The notes under the pieces were generated by a model. That model was not told the origin of the DNA and searched no databases. It worked only from the letters and a program-made list of their open reading frames with translations. Made by a program: the position numbers and the translations under genes. A stretch of 64,000 bases of DNA from Rubritepida flocculans DSM 14296 (lineage in GTDB: Bacteria > Pseudomonadota > Alphaproteobacteria > Acetobacterales > Acetobacteraceae). Below, piece by piece: positions 25,211 through 33,894 of the stretch. The stretch is taken from NCBI RefSeq assembly GCF_000425365.1, contig NZ_AUDH01000001.1:124001-188000 (forward strand). Reading direction: 5' to 3'. The first letter of the stretch is position 1; every line of letters starts with the position of its first letter.

Positions 25211-26338
25211 TCAGCCCTGCGCCGGTTGCGCCGCGGCCGGCAGGGCGGCGGCGCGCGGGGCGGGTGCGGCGGCCTGCGCCTGGGCGGCGTCCGCCAGCAC
25301 CAGCACGCGCTCGGCCGAGGCGCGCCACTGGGCGAGGCGCGGCATGTGCTTCACCGGCCAGGAGAGCGCCTCGGCCACCGTCTGGAAGGCCTGCGCCGCC
25401 TGCATCACCCAGCCCAGCGTGACCGCGCCCGCGAGATAGGCGGGCGTGGCGACCAGGAAGGGCAGGCCGAAGCCCACGCGCGTCACGGCGCAGACGAAGA
25501 ACTCGAGCTTGGCGAAGGCGCGGGACTGCCGCTCGAAGGCCTGGGCGAGCTGCCCGAACAGCCCGTGCAGGCGCGGCGCGTCCACACCGCCATGGGCGGC
25601 CGTGTCGCGCGCGCGGACCAGCGCGGCGCGGTATTCCGCCTCCTTCGCCTGGCGCTCGTCCGTGGTGCGGATCAGCGTGCGGCCCGCCGCCACGGCCACG
25701 AACATGCCGAGCAGCGCGTAGAGGATGGCGAACCAGAGCAGATAGCCCGGGAGGCCGAACTCCACCCCGCCCAGCGTGATCGGCGGATGGTTGGAGAGCA
25801 CCCAGAGCACGCCCACGAAGCTGGCCAGCGTGATGAGGGCGTGCAGCAGCGAGGCGGAGAGCTCCACCCATTCCTCGGTGGAGACGCGCACATCCTCGGC
25901 GATGCGCCCGTCCACATTGGGCGGCGTGAGGGCGGGCCCCGCGGCCACCCACAGCCCGGTGAGCCGCGCGCCCAGCCAGTTGCGCCAGCCGAGCGCGAGC
26001 CGCCGCCGGCAGAGGAGCTGCCCCGCCGAGGCCACGCAGAACCCCGCCACGATGAGCAGCAGGACGAGGCATTCCCACAGCACGGCCTCGCCGTCGCGCC
26101 GCTCCAGCGCGTCGAACAGGTCGCGGTTCCAGGTGTTGAAGCGCAGCATCAGCGCCACCTCGGCCCCGGCGAGCAGGGCGAGAAGCGCGGCGATGGAGAG
26201 CGCCTCGCCGCGCGTGCCGCGCTCGCTCCAGAAGCCGCCGGCCAGCCGCCAGAAGCGCCGCGCCGTGATGCGCCAGGAGGCGGCGGCGGAGGGCATGGGC
26301 GAGGGATCAGCCAAGCGGGTCGTGTTCCCCTGGAGCAT
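25211..26338 (-). CDS. SbmA/BacA-like transporter (ABC transmembrane domain without ATPase)
   Basis: A 375-residue inner-membrane protein with about six membrane segments. FNTWNRDLFDALERRDGEAV and VDGRIAEDVRVSTEEW are the conserved landmarks of the SbmA/BacA and YddA-type group (usually NPDQRIAEDV; here NVDGRIAEDV). No Walker A or signature motif follows, so it is the ATPase-free form, which in SbmA/BacA works as a proton-driven peptide importer. The C-terminus is a low-complexity Ala/Pro/Gln tail. The start is uncertain: ATG at 26338 or 26296. No clear ribosome site is visible for either. Confidence 0.8.
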   Translation of the reverse strand: MLQGNTTRLADPSPMPSAAASWRITARRFWRLAGGFWSERGTRGEALSIAALLALLAGAEVALMLRFNTWNRDLFDALERRDGEAVLWECLVLLLIVAGFCVASAGQLLCRRRLALGWRNWLGARLTGLWVAAGPALTPPNVDGRIAEDVRVSTEEWVELSASLLHALITLASFVGVLWVLSNHPPITLGGVEFGLPGYLLWFAILYALLGMFVAVAAGRTLIRTTDERQAKEAEYRAALVRARDTAAHGGVDAPRLHGLFGQLAQAFERQSRAFAKLEFFVCAVTRVGFGLPFLVATPAYLAGAVTLGWVMQAAQAFQTVAEALSWPVKHMPRLAQWRASAERVLVLADAAQAQAAAPAPRAAALPAAAQPAQG

Positions 26339-26432
26339 GGTCGGCCCGGAGCGCGCGCCGCGCCGGCCCCGGCGCAGTTAGGGAGGGCGGCGGCGAAATG
26401 AAAGCCCCTTCATGCGCGGGCGGGGCGGGGAA

Positions 26433-26765
26433 TCAGATCAGCCGGGCCTCGAAGGGCGGCATCAGGTCGGGCGCCTCGAACTCCAGCACCCAGAGGTCGG
26501 GGTCGCGCTTCACCTGGCGCTCGACATAGGCGTTCGCGGCCTCCTCGCTCACCGGGGCGGGGCCGGTGCCGCGCAGCCAGGCCGGGCGGCCCTCGGCGTC
26601 CCGCGCCTGGGCGAGCACCACCTGTCCCTCGCGCGCGCGCAGCACGCAGAGAATGCCGCCGGAATCCGGATCGCCCTTGCGCAGCACGGCGGCCGGGCGG
26701 CCCGCCATGTCCGAAAGCCGCAGGGCCATGGAGACCCAGATATGCGCCTTCACCTTCGCGTCCAT
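26433..26765 (-). CDS. DUF1491 family protein
   Basis: A 110-residue soluble protein. KAHIWVSMALRLSDMAGRPA, VLRKGDPDSGGILCVL and the C-terminal RQVKRDPDLWVLEFEAPDL are characteristic of the alphaproteobacterial DUF1491 family, whose function is unknown to me. The chosen ATG follows GAGAGGGGGCGC. It is divergent from the small gene at 26869. Confidence 0.85.
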   Translation of the reverse strand: MDAKVKAHIWVSMALRLSDMAGRPAAVLRKGDPDSGGILCVLRAREGQVVLAQARDAEGRPAWLRGTGPAPVSEEAANAYVERQVKRDPDLWVLEFEAPDLMPPFEARLI

Positions 26766-26868
26766 GCGCCCCCTCTCGCGCGGCGGCGGGGCGAGGGCAA
26801 GCCCGGCTTGCGGGGCGGCGGCGGCCCCGGCACATAGCGCGGCGAGACGAGCCACCCGAGGACCGCCC

Positions 26869-27084
26869 ATGGACGCGAGCAAGCTCACCCCCGGCCAGCG
26901 CGCCTATGAGGAGAAGCGCGCCGCCAAGGCGGGCATGAGCCTCGAGGCCTGGCTGAAGGACAAGGAGCGCCGCGCCCGCGCCGAGGCCGAGGAGGCGCGC
27001 AAGGCCGAACAGGCCGCGGCCGCGCCGGCGAAGAAGCCGGGCTTCTTCCAGCGCCTGCTGGAGCGGGCGCAGAAGCCGCTCTGA
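26869..27084 (+). CDS. Small conserved basic/coiled protein
   Basis: A 71-residue protein. It starts MDASKLTPGQRAYEEKRAAK, continues GMSLEAWLKDKERRARAEAEEA with strongly charged helical character, and ends with an Ala-Pro linker and KKPGFFQRLLERAQKPL. Similar short LTPGQRAYE proteins occur in Acetobacteraceae and relatives; no function is known to me. The C-terminal amphipathic helix could contact membrane or nucleic acid; this is speculation. It is convergent with dinB. Confidence 0.6.
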   Translation: MDASKLTPGQRAYEEKRAAKAGMSLEAWLKDKERRARAEAEEARKAEQAAAAPAKKPGFFQRLLERAQKPL

Positions 27085-27110
27085 CAGGGGCGGCATCGCA
27101 CGCCGCCCCC

Positions 27111-28370
27111 TCACCTCCGCCGCAGCCCCCGCCCCGGGCCGACCGCGCCCTGGCCGAACCGCGCGCGCAGCGCCTCCACCGCCCGCCATTTGGCCGCGCG
27201 GCGCGGCGCCTCGGGGTCGGCGAGGTCGCCCCGGTCCGCCTCGGCGCCGGGCAGCAGCGGCTGCGCGCCGAGGCCGAGCAGGCGGAAGGCGGTTCCCTCC
27301 GCCTCGCGCGCCAGCAGGGGGCGCGCGGCCTCGAACAGCGTCTCCGGCAGGCGGGAGGGGGTGGGAAGCCGCACCTGCCGCGTGCGCGTCTCGAAGCGCG
27401 CGGTCTTGAGCTTCAGCACCACGCCCCCCGCCGCCAGCCCCTTGGCGCCGAGCCGCGCCGCAAGCTTCTCCGCCATCCGCCAGAGCACCGCCTCCAGCTC
27501 GGCCAGGCTGCGGAGATCCTCCTCGAAGGTGGTCTCGGCGCTCACGCTCCGGGCCTCGCGCCCCGGGGTGACGGGGCGCGGATCCTCGCCGCGCGCGCGG
27601 GCGGCCAGGGCGGGCCCCTCCTCGCCCAGCCGCGCCAGCGCCGCGCGCTCGTCGAGCGCGGCGAGCTGGCCGAGGCGCGTGATGCCCGCCGCCGCCAGCC
27701 GCCTCGCCGCGGCGGGGCCGATGCCGGGCAGCACGCCCACCGGCTGGGGCGCGAGGAAAGCCGCCGCCTCCGCGGGGCCGATCACCGCGAAGCCGCGCGG
27801 CTTGTCCCGCTCGGCCGCGAGCTTGGCCATCAGCCGGTTGGCGGCGAGGCCGATGGAGACGGTCACCCCCACCTCCCGCTCCACCGCGGCCGCGAAGCGC
27901 GCCAGCACCACCGCGGGCGGGGCGCGGTGCAGCGCCTCGGTCCCGGAGAGGTCGAGCACCGCCTCGTCGATGGAGAGCGGCTGCACGAGCGGCGTCAGCG
28001 CCTCCATCATGGCGCGGATGCGCGCGGCCTCGGCCGCGTATTTCGCCATGTCGGGCTTGATGACGACGGCGTCGGGGCAGGCGGCGAGCGCCTTGAACAT
28101 GGGCATGGCGCTCTTCACCCCCCGGGTGCGCGCCACATAGCAGGCGGCGGAGACCACGCCCCGCGCCCCGCCGCCCACGATCACGGGCCGGGCGCGCAGC
28201 TCCGGCCGGTCGCGCTTCTCCACGCTCGCGTAGAAGGCGTCGCAGTCCACATGCGCGATGGCGAGGGAGAAGAGTGCGGGGTGGCGCAGCAGGCGTCGCC
28301 CGCCGCAGCGGCGGCAGGCGGGGCCCTCGCCCGGGTCGGTCGCGAAACAGTCGCGGCAGAGCGCCTCCAT
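27111..28370 (-). CDS. dinB: DNA polymerase IV with N-terminal zinc-ribbon extension
   Basis: A Y-family translesion polymerase of 419 residues. Catalytic carboxylates lie in AHVDCDAFYASVE (Asp42) and SIDEAVLDL (Asp135, Glu136). HhH-type segments (VLPGIGPAAARRLAAAGITR) and the little-finger domain (ARSVSAETTFEEDL onward) follow. Unlike E. coli DinB, about 30 residues precede the palm. They contain two CxxC pairs (Cys5/Cys8 and Cys19/Cys22), a likely zinc ribbon. No beta-clamp motif is obvious at the Arg-rich C-terminus. A start after the zinc ribbon is unlikely because the cysteine pattern is too regular to be chance. Confidence 0.92.
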   Translation of the reverse strand: MEALCRDCFATDPGEGPACRRCGGRRLLRHPALFSLAIAHVDCDAFYASVEKRDRPELRARPVIVGGGARGVVSAACYVARTRGVKSAMPMFKALAACPDAVVIKPDMAKYAAEAARIRAMMEALTPLVQPLSIDEAVLDLSGTEALHRAPPAVVLARFAAAVEREVGVTVSIGLAANRLMAKLAAERDKPRGFAVIGPAEAAAFLAPQPVGVLPGIGPAAARRLAAAGITRLGQLAALDERAALARLGEEGPALAARARGEDPRPVTPGREARSVSAETTFEEDLRSLAELEAVLWRMAEKLAARLGAKGLAAGGVVLKLKTARFETRTRQVRLPTPSRLPETLFEAARPLLAREAEGTAFRLLGLGAQPLLPGAEADRGDLADPEAPRRAAKWRAVEALRARFGQGAVGPGRGLRRR

Positions 28371-28413
28371 GGTGCCGGCAGGGTGGGCGCCGCCCGCCCC
28401 GCCGGCAAGACGA

Positions 28414-30345
28414 TCAGCCGATGGGCCCGCCGCCCTTCTTGGTGACGGCGATGACCGAGGGGCGCGGCGGCATGCCCGCGGCGAAGTCCGGCCAGCGGGT
28501 CGAGGGGGCCTCGAAATGGCTGTCCCCGCCCTCGCCCGGGTGCTGGATGGCGAGGAAGAGCGCGCTGTCGTCGGGCAGGATCCAGGGGCCGCAGACCTCG
28601 GCGCCGATCGGCGCCTGGTAGAAGAGCCGCGTGAGCGCCCGGCCGGGGCCCATGGTGTCCGCCACCCAGACGCCGTCCGCGATGCCGGCCGCCGTGTTCG
28701 CGCCGTCGGTGGCGATCCAGATGCGGCCCTTGCTGTCGAAGGCGCAGTTGTCGGGGCAGGAGAGCCAGCCGTCCTGGCTGGTGGCGCGGTGATACTCGGC
28801 CCCCGCATCCTGGCCCGGCTTGCCCGCGCGCAGGAAGAGGCCCCAGCGCATGGTCTCGGCCGCGTGGTCGGGGCGGCCGGGCGCGCCGGGCGGGATGAGC
28901 TCGATCACATGGCCGTGCGCGTTGGCCGGGCGCGGGTTGGCGGCATTCACCTGCGCGGCGGTGCGGCGGTCGTTGTTGGTCAGCATCACATAGACGCGGC
29001 CGGTGGCGGGGTTGGCCTCCACATCCTCCGGCCGGTCCATCGGCGTGGCCTCGAGGAGATCGGCGGCGCGGCGGGCGTGGATGAGCACATCCGCCTGGCT
29101 GGCGAAGCCGTTGGCCTCGGTCAGCGGGCCCTGGCCGTGCACGAGCGGCAGCCAGCGCATCGTCCCGTCCGCCTCGAAGCGGGCGACGCTGAGCACGCCC
29201 TCGTCCAGCAGGTCGCGATTCGCGGCGCGGTCGTTCGGGTTCCAGGGGCGGGCGGTGACGAAGCGATAGACGTAGTCGAAGCGCTCGTCATCGCCCATGT
29301 AGATCACCACGCGGCCGTCGGGCGCGAGAGCATGGGCCGCGCCCTCGTGCTTGAAGCGGCCGAGCGCGGTGCGCTTCACCGGCACGGAGTCGGGGTCGTA
29401 GGGGTCGATCTCCACCACCCAGCCGAAGCGGTTGGGCTCGTTCGGTTCCTGCGCCATGTCGAAGCGCGCCACATGCCGGAACCAGGCGTAGCCGCCCTCG
29501 GGGCGGATGCCGTAGCGGCGCAGCGCCTCGGCCTGGGCGGCGTCGGGGTTCTGGCCGCCGAAGTAGAAGTTGAAGTTCTCCTCGCAGGTGAGGATCGTCC
29601 CCCAGGGCGTCGTGCCGCCCGCGCAGTTGTTCAGCGTGCCGCGCACCGCCCGCCCCGTCGGGTCCGCCTGGGTGCGCAGGAGCGGATGGCCGGCGGCGGG
29701 GCCGGAGATGCGCATCGGCGTGTCCGCCGTGATCCGGCGGTTGAGGCGGGGCGTCGCCACCGGGCGCCAGCGCCCATCGACGCGCTCGATCTCGACGAGG
29801 CTGCCGCCATGGGCGGCCATCTCCACCGCCACCTGCGCCGCGGTCACGCGCGCCCGCGCCTCGCGCGGATTGCCGCCGAGGCCGGGGAACATCAGGTTCG
29901 TGTTGGTGTATTCGTGATTCGCCCAGAGCAGGGCGCGATCGCCGATCGGCGCGCCGGGCGTCATGGGCAGCACGGCGATGAAGTCGTTGTTGTAGCCGAA
30001 CTGCATGGCCTGCGCCTCGGCCGAGAGCTGCGCGGGCTCGAAGGGGGGCGCGTCGGGCACCACCGGATCGCCCCAGCGGATCACCACATGCGCCTCGTGA
30101 TCCTCGGCCACGGCGTGGTCCATGGCGAGCTGCTGGCGGAGTTCGGGGAAGCTGGTGGTGGAGGGGCCGCCCCGCATGGGGGTGGGGCCGCGGCCCTGCC
30201 CGGCCCCCTGGGCGGCCGCCTCGACCGCCGCGACGGTTCCGAGGGCGGCGAGCAGCGCGCCGCGCCGCGAGAATCTCCGCGCGATGATCTCCTCGATGCT
30301 CTCCCGCACGCGCGGGTTGCTGCCGATGTCCTCGATCTCGTCCAT
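28414..30345 (-). CDS. phoX: PhoX family alkaline phosphatase-like protein (DUF839), Tat-exported
   Basis: A 643-residue protein. The first 50 residues end in a twin-arginine signal (RRFSRRGALLAALGTVAAVE). The mature part has PhoX/DUF839 hallmarks: FGYNNDFIAVLP, ALLWANHEYTN, GGTTPWGTILTCEENFNFYF, YDPDSVPVKRTALGRFKHEG, RVVIYMGDDERFDYVYRFV, DNCAFDSKGRIWIATDG. PhoX enzymes hydrolyse phosphate monoesters in the periplasm with a calcium/iron site. GAGGGCCACC precedes the ATG. No Pho-box could be recognised by eye in 30346-30450. Confidence 0.9.
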   Translation of the reverse strand: MDEIEDIGSNPRVRESIEEIIARRFSRRGALLAALGTVAAVEAAAQGAGQGRGPTPMRGGPSTTSFPELRQQLAMDHAVAEDHEAHVVIRWGDPVVPDAPPFEPAQLSAEAQAMQFGYNNDFIAVLPMTPGAPIGDRALLWANHEYTNTNLMFPGLGGNPREARARVTAAQVAVEMAAHGGSLVEIERVDGRWRPVATPRLNRRITADTPMRISGPAAGHPLLRTQADPTGRAVRGTLNNCAGGTTPWGTILTCEENFNFYFGGQNPDAAQAEALRRYGIRPEGGYAWFRHVARFDMAQEPNEPNRFGWVVEIDPYDPDSVPVKRTALGRFKHEGAAHALAPDGRVVIYMGDDERFDYVYRFVTARPWNPNDRAANRDLLDEGVLSVARFEADGTMRWLPLVHGQGPLTEANGFASQADVLIHARRAADLLEATPMDRPEDVEANPATGRVYVMLTNNDRRTAAQVNAANPRPANAHGHVIELIPPGAPGRPDHAAETMRWGLFLRAGKPGQDAGAEYHRATSQDGWLSCPDNCAFDSKGRIWIATDGANTAAGIADGVWVADTMGPGRALTRLFYQAPIGAEVCGPWILPDDSALFLAIQHPGEGGDSHFEAPSTRWPDFAAGMPPRPSVIAVTKKGGGPIG

Positions 30346-30450
30346 GGGGTGGCCCTCCGCGCGCGGAGTCCTGGCGCGCGCCACCGGCCGGGGCAAATGA
30401 CGTTTCCGCGTCGCGCGCGTGGCGGGCGGCCGCCACGTCACCCCTGCGGC

Positions 30451-30482
30451 GAGACGGGCGGCATGCGATGCCGCCCGCGTCA
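30451..30482. repeat. Dispersed P palindrome at the ROK kinase gene end
   Basis: Arms GGGCGGCAT (30456-30464) and ATGCCGCCC (30468-30476) with a 3-base loop. Outer GAC/GTC pairing extends to the TGA stop of the ROK gene (30480-30482, minus strand), which lies in the right edge. Confidence 0.65.
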
Positions 30483-31355
30483 GGGCCAGAGCCGCGCCGC
30501 CCCGAGCACCCCCGAGCTGTCGCCATGGGCGGCGCGCAGCACCCGCGTGCGCACCGCGTCGGAAAAGACATGGCGCGGGATGAGGCGCGGCAGGGCCTCG
30601 TAGAGATGCGCCATGTTGGAGAGCCCGCCGCCCAGCACGATGGCCTCGGGGTCGAGGATGTTGATCACATGCGCGAGCGCCCGGGCCAGCCGGTCCGCGT
30701 GGCGCGCGAGGGCGGCGCGCGCCGCCTCGTCCCTCCGCGCGGGCAGGCCGGCCGCGTCGCGCGCGCCCGGCCCGTCGGCGTCGGCGGCGAGGGCGGGGCC
30801 GGAGAGGAAGGTCTCGATGCAGCCGCGCTGCCCGCACCAGCAGGCGGGCCCGGGGAACTCCGCCTCCGTCATCCAGGGCAGGGGATTGTGGCCCCATTCC
30901 CCGGCGATGCGGTTGCGCCCTTCGAGCAGCCTGCCGTGCACGATCACGCCCGCACCCACCCCCGTGCCGAGGATGACGGCGAAGACGTGCGAGAGCCCCG
31001 CCGCCGCGCCGTCCGCCGCCTCGGAGAGGGCGAGGCAGTTGGCGTCGTTGGAGAGCCGCACCTCCCGCCCCAGCGCGGCGGCGAGGTCGGCGTCCAGCCG
31101 CCCGCCGTTCAGCCAGGTGGAATTGGCCCCGCGCACCCGCCCCGTCTCGGGCGAGAGGCTGCCCGGAATCCCCACCCCCACGGTGCCGCGCGCGCCGAGA
31201 TCGCGCTCCGCCCCCTCCACCAGCGCGGCAACGGTGGCGATGACGCCCGCATAGTCCGGCGGGGTGGGGGCGCGGCGGCGCAGCGCCACCCGGCCCGCCG
31301 CGTCCAGCGCCGCCACCTCGATCTTGGTGCCGCCCACATCCACGCCGATCCGCAT
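30480..31355 (-). CDS. ROK family sugar kinase (fructokinase/N-acetylhexosamine kinase-like)
   Basis: A 291-residue kinase. The phosphate-binding loop GVDVGGTKIEVA is at the N-terminus, and the catalytic aspartate is in LSNDANCLALSEA. The ROK zinc site is EWGHNPLPW with CWCGQRGCIETFLSGPAL (His plus three Cys). Such enzymes phosphorylate hexoses or amino-hexoses at C6. The N-terminus lacks the HTH domain of ROK repressors, so it is a kinase. No sugar transporter lies nearby, so the substrate cannot be chosen. It is divergent from tusA. Confidence 0.9.
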   Translation of the reverse strand: MRIGVDVGGTKIEVAALDAAGRVALRRRAPTPPDYAGVIATVAALVEGAERDLGARGTVGVGIPGSLSPETGRVRGANSTWLNGGRLDADLAAALGREVRLSNDANCLALSEAADGAAAGLSHVFAVILGTGVGAGVIVHGRLLEGRNRIAGEWGHNPLPWMTEAEFPGPACWCGQRGCIETFLSGPALAADADGPGARDAAGLPARRDEAARAALARHADRLARALAHVINILDPEAIVLGGGLSNMAHLYEALPRLIPRHVFSDAVRTRVLRAAHGDSSGVLGAARLWP

Positions 31356-31417
31356 GCGCCGAGGCTGGCGCGACGCGGCCCTTGCCGTCCAGCCCCGCCC
31401 GGTGTTGATCTGACGGG

Positions 31418-31660
31418 ATGGAGGATGCGTCCACCCTGCTCGACCTGCGCGGCCTGTCCTGCCCGCTGCCGGTGCTCAAGGCGAACAAGGCGCTGCGCGC
31501 CCTGCCGCCCGGCGCGACGCTGGCGGTGCTCGCCACCGATCCCGCGGCGGTGAAGGATTTCGCCGCCTATGCCGAGGAGACGGGGCACGCCCTGCTCTCC
31601 AGCACCGCCGAGGAGGGCGGGGTGTTCCGCTTCCTGCTGCGGCGCCGGGCCGCGCCGTGA
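31418..31660 (+). CDS. tusA: TusA-family sulfur carrier protein
   Basis: An 80-residue protein with the SirA/TusA fold. LLDLRGLSCPLPVLKANKAL holds the CPxP motif with catalytic Cys15 that carries persulphide sulphur, as in tRNA 2-thiouridine or molybdenum-cofactor pathways. It overlaps the following deacetylase-like gene (GTGA), so the two are coupled. Confidence 0.88.
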   Translation: MEDASTLLDLRGLSCPLPVLKANKALRALPPGATLAVLATDPAAVKDFAAYAEETGHALLSSTAEEGGVFRFLLRRRAAP

Positions 31661-32586
31661 GCGTCCTGCTGCTCACCCACCCCGATTGCCTGGCCCATGA
31701 CATGGGCGAGGGCCACCCGGAATGTCCCGACCGGCTGCGCGCCGTGCTGCGCGCGCTCGAGGCGGAGGAGTTCGCCGACCTGCTGCGCGACCGGCCGGAG
31801 GAGGCGGCGCGCGAGCACCTGATCCGCGTCCATCCGCCCGACTATGTGGAGGCGATTCTCGGCATCCGCCCCGCCCCGGGCGAGATGGTCGCGCTGGACG
31901 CCGACACGGTGATGAACCACGCCAGCGCGCGCGCGGCGCTGCTGGCCGCCGGGGCGGCGGTGCGCGCGGTGGACGAGGTGTGCGGCGGCCAGGCGCGGCG
32001 GGCCTTCTGCGCCACCCGCCCGCCCGGCCACCATGCCGAGCGCCGCCGGCCCATGGGCTTCTGCCTGTTCTCCAACGCCGTGGTGGCGGCGCGCCACGCC
32101 CAGGCGGCGCATGGTCTGGCGCGGGTGGCGATCTGCGACTTCGACGTGCACCACGGCAATGGCAGCCAGGACTGCGCGCAGGACGACCCCTCGATCCTGT
32201 TCTGCTCCTCGCACCAGATGCCGCTCTACCCCGGCACCGGCGCGGCCGAGGAGCGCGGGGCGGGCAACATCTTCAACGCGCCCCTGCCGCCCGGCGCCGA
32301 TGGCGCCGCCTTCCGCGCCGCCTGGCGGGACGCGCTGCTGCCCGCGCTCGACGCCTTCGCGCCGGAACTCCTGGTCATCTCCGCCGGCTTCGACGCCCAT
32401 GCGCGCGACCCGCTCGCCCAGTTGCGCGTGACGGAGGCGGATTTCGCCTGGCTCACCGACCGGCTCTGCGAGGTGGCGGAGCGCCATGCCCGCGGCCGGG
32501 TGGTGAGCCTGCTGGAAGGCGGCTATGACCTGCCGGCCCTTGCCAGCTCGGCGGCCGCCCATGTGCGGAGCCTGATGCGCGCCTGA
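31657..32586 (+). CDS. Histone-deacetylase-family protein (acetylpolyamine amidohydrolase-like)
   Basis: A 309-residue zinc amidohydrolase. Catalytic histidines 125 and 126 are in RPPGHHAE. Zinc ligands are Asp163 and His165 in CDFDVHHGNGSQ and the aspartate in SAGFDAHARDPL. EGGYD is near the end. Bacterial members deacetylate polyamines, acetoin-pathway proteins or other acyl amides. A GTG start overlaps the tusA stop. This gene commonly precedes xseB in alphaproteobacteria, but here a promoter-bearing gap of 106 bp follows. Confidence 0.92.
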   Translation: MSVLLLTHPDCLAHDMGEGHPECPDRLRAVLRALEAEEFADLLRDRPEEAAREHLIRVHPPDYVEAILGIRPAPGEMVALDADTVMNHASARAALLAAGAAVRAVDEVCGGQARRAFCATRPPGHHAERRRPMGFCLFSNAVVAARHAQAAHGLARVAICDFDVHHGNGSQDCAQDDPSILFCSSHQMPLYPGTGAAEERGAGNIFNAPLPPGADGAAFRAAWRDALLPALDAFAPELLVISAGFDAHARDPLAQLRVTEADFAWLTDRLCEVAERHARGRVVSLLEGGYDLPALASSAAAHVRSLMRA

Positions 32587-32641
32587 GCAGTTCGATTCGA
32601 CTCTGGAATGTTCCGAGGTCTTGTGGTTTCGTGGGAGAAGA

Positions 32642-32670
32642 TTGGGTTCCAGCCGGGGGAACGCTATAGT
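32642..32670 (+). promoter_or_regulatory. Sigma-70-type promoter of the xseB-ispA-dxs operon
   Basis: TTGGGT (32642-32647), a 17-base spacer, then TATAGT (32665-32670), in an AT-richer stretch. The expected start of transcription near 32677 leaves a short leader with GGGAGAG as ribosome site before the xseB ATG. Confidence 0.72.
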
Positions 32671-32692
32671 CCAACAGGGTTGGGAGAGAGCC

Positions 32693-32956
32693 ATGTCCGT
32701 GCAGCGTTCCTCCGCCCCCGGCGGCCCGGAGATGCGCGAGATCGCCTCGCTCTCCTTCGAGGAGGCCCTCGGGGAGCTGGAGGGGATCGTGAAGGTGCTG
32801 GAAAGCGGCAGCGTCACGCTGGCCCAGGCCATCGAGACCTATGAGCGCGGCACGGCGCTGCGGCGCTATTGCGAGGACAAGCTCTCCGAGGCCGAGGCGA
32901 AGGTGCGGGCGGTGGTGGAAGGCGGCAACGGCCTCTCGGTCAGGGCCGTGGAATAG
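32693..32956 (+). CDS. xseB: Exodeoxyribonuclease VII small subunit
   Basis: An 87-residue helical protein with the family core LSFEEALGELEGIVKVLESG and TLAQAIETYERGTALRRYCE. It binds several copies to XseA to form the single-strand-specific exonuclease VII. The N-terminal 15 residues are variable. First gene of the xseB-ispA-dxs-tlyA-FKBP run; ispA follows after 14 bp. xseA is not in the window. Confidence 0.94.
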   Translation: MSVQRSSAPGGPEMREIASLSFEEALGELEGIVKVLESGSVTLAQAIETYERGTALRRYCEDKLSEAEAKVRAVVEGGNGLSVRAVE

Positions 32957-32970
32957 GACAACGGATCGGA

Positions 32971-33891
32971 ATGGACATGGGATCGGCGGGCCTCTCCGCC
33001 TCTGCGCTGGCCGATGCGATGGCGGCGGCGGCACGGGAGATCGACCACGCGCTGGACCAGTTGCTGCCCGCGGTGGAGGGCGACGAGGCGCGGCTGTATG
33101 AGGCGATGCGCTACTCCACCATCGGCGGGGGCAAGCGGCTGCGCGGCTTCCTGGTGCTGGAGGGGGCGCGGCAGTTCAGCGTCTCGCGCGAGGCGGCGCT
33201 GCGCGTGGCCTGCGCCATCGAGATGATCCACGCCTACAGCCTGATCCACGACGATCTGCCGGCGATGGATGACGATGACCTGCGCCGCGGCAAGCCCACC
33301 GCCCACAAGGCCTTCGACGAGGCCACCGCCATCCTGGCGGGCGATGCGCTGCAGGCCCAGGCCTTCTACGTGCTGGCCGGCGAGGCGACGCACTCCGACC
33401 CCGCGGTGCGGGTGGAGCTGGTGCGGCTGCTGGCGCGCGCCGCCGGCCCGCGCGGCATGTGCGGCGGCCAGATGCTGGACATGATGGCCGAACAGGCGGC
33501 GCGCCCGCTGGACGAGCCCGCCATCGGCCGGCTGCAGCTTCTCAAGACGGGCAAGCTGATCGAGTTCTCGGCCGAGGCGGGCGCGGTGCTGGGCAAGGCG
33601 CCGCCCGCGCAGCGCCACGCGCTAGCCGCCTACGGGCGCGAGCTCGGCGCCGCCTTCCAGATCGCCGATGACCTGCTGGACGCCACCGCCAGCGCCGAGG
33701 AGGTGGGCAAGGCCACCGCCAAGGATGCGGGTGCGGGCAAGGCCACGCTGGTCAGCCTGCTCGGGATCGAGCGCGCGCGGCTGCAGGCCGAACGCCTGGT
33801 GGCCCAGGCGCGCACCCACCTCGATGGTTTTTCCGAGCGCGCGGCGCTGCTGCGCGCGCTCGCCGACTACGTGATCGCGCGGAGACACTGA
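32971..33891 (+). CDS. ispA: Farnesyl diphosphate synthase (polyprenyl synthetase)
   Basis: Condenses isopentenyl diphosphate with dimethylallyl and geranyl diphosphates. The 306-residue length fits IspA. The first aspartate-rich motif is HDDLPAMDDDD and the second is FQIADDLLDATA. GGGKRLRGFLVLEG and RGKPTAHKAFDEATAILAGD are further family blocks. It feeds on the product of the Dxs pathway encoded 3 bp downstream and supplies quinones, bactoprenol, hopanoids and carotenoids. A pink or orange pigment, common in Roseomonas, would draw on it. Confidence 0.94.
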   Translation: MDMGSAGLSASALADAMAAAAREIDHALDQLLPAVEGDEARLYEAMRYSTIGGGKRLRGFLVLEGARQFSVSREAALRVACAIEMIHAYSLIHDDLPAMDDDDLRRGKPTAHKAFDEATAILAGDALQAQAFYVLAGEATHSDPAVRVELVRLLARAAGPRGMCGGQMLDMMAEQAARPLDEPAIGRLQLLKTGKLIEFSAEAGAVLGKAPPAQRHALAAYGRELGAAFQIADDLLDATASAEEVGKATAKDAGAGKATLVSLLGIERARLQAERLVAQARTHLDGFSERAALLRALADYVIARRH

Positions 33892-33894
33892 CGC

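Noticed and set aside
28414-31536. A single 1040-residue minus-strand protein containing PhoX
   Set aside because: The N-terminal 390 residues are out-of-frame ROK and repeat sequence. The PhoX start with ribosome site and Tat signal is at 30345.
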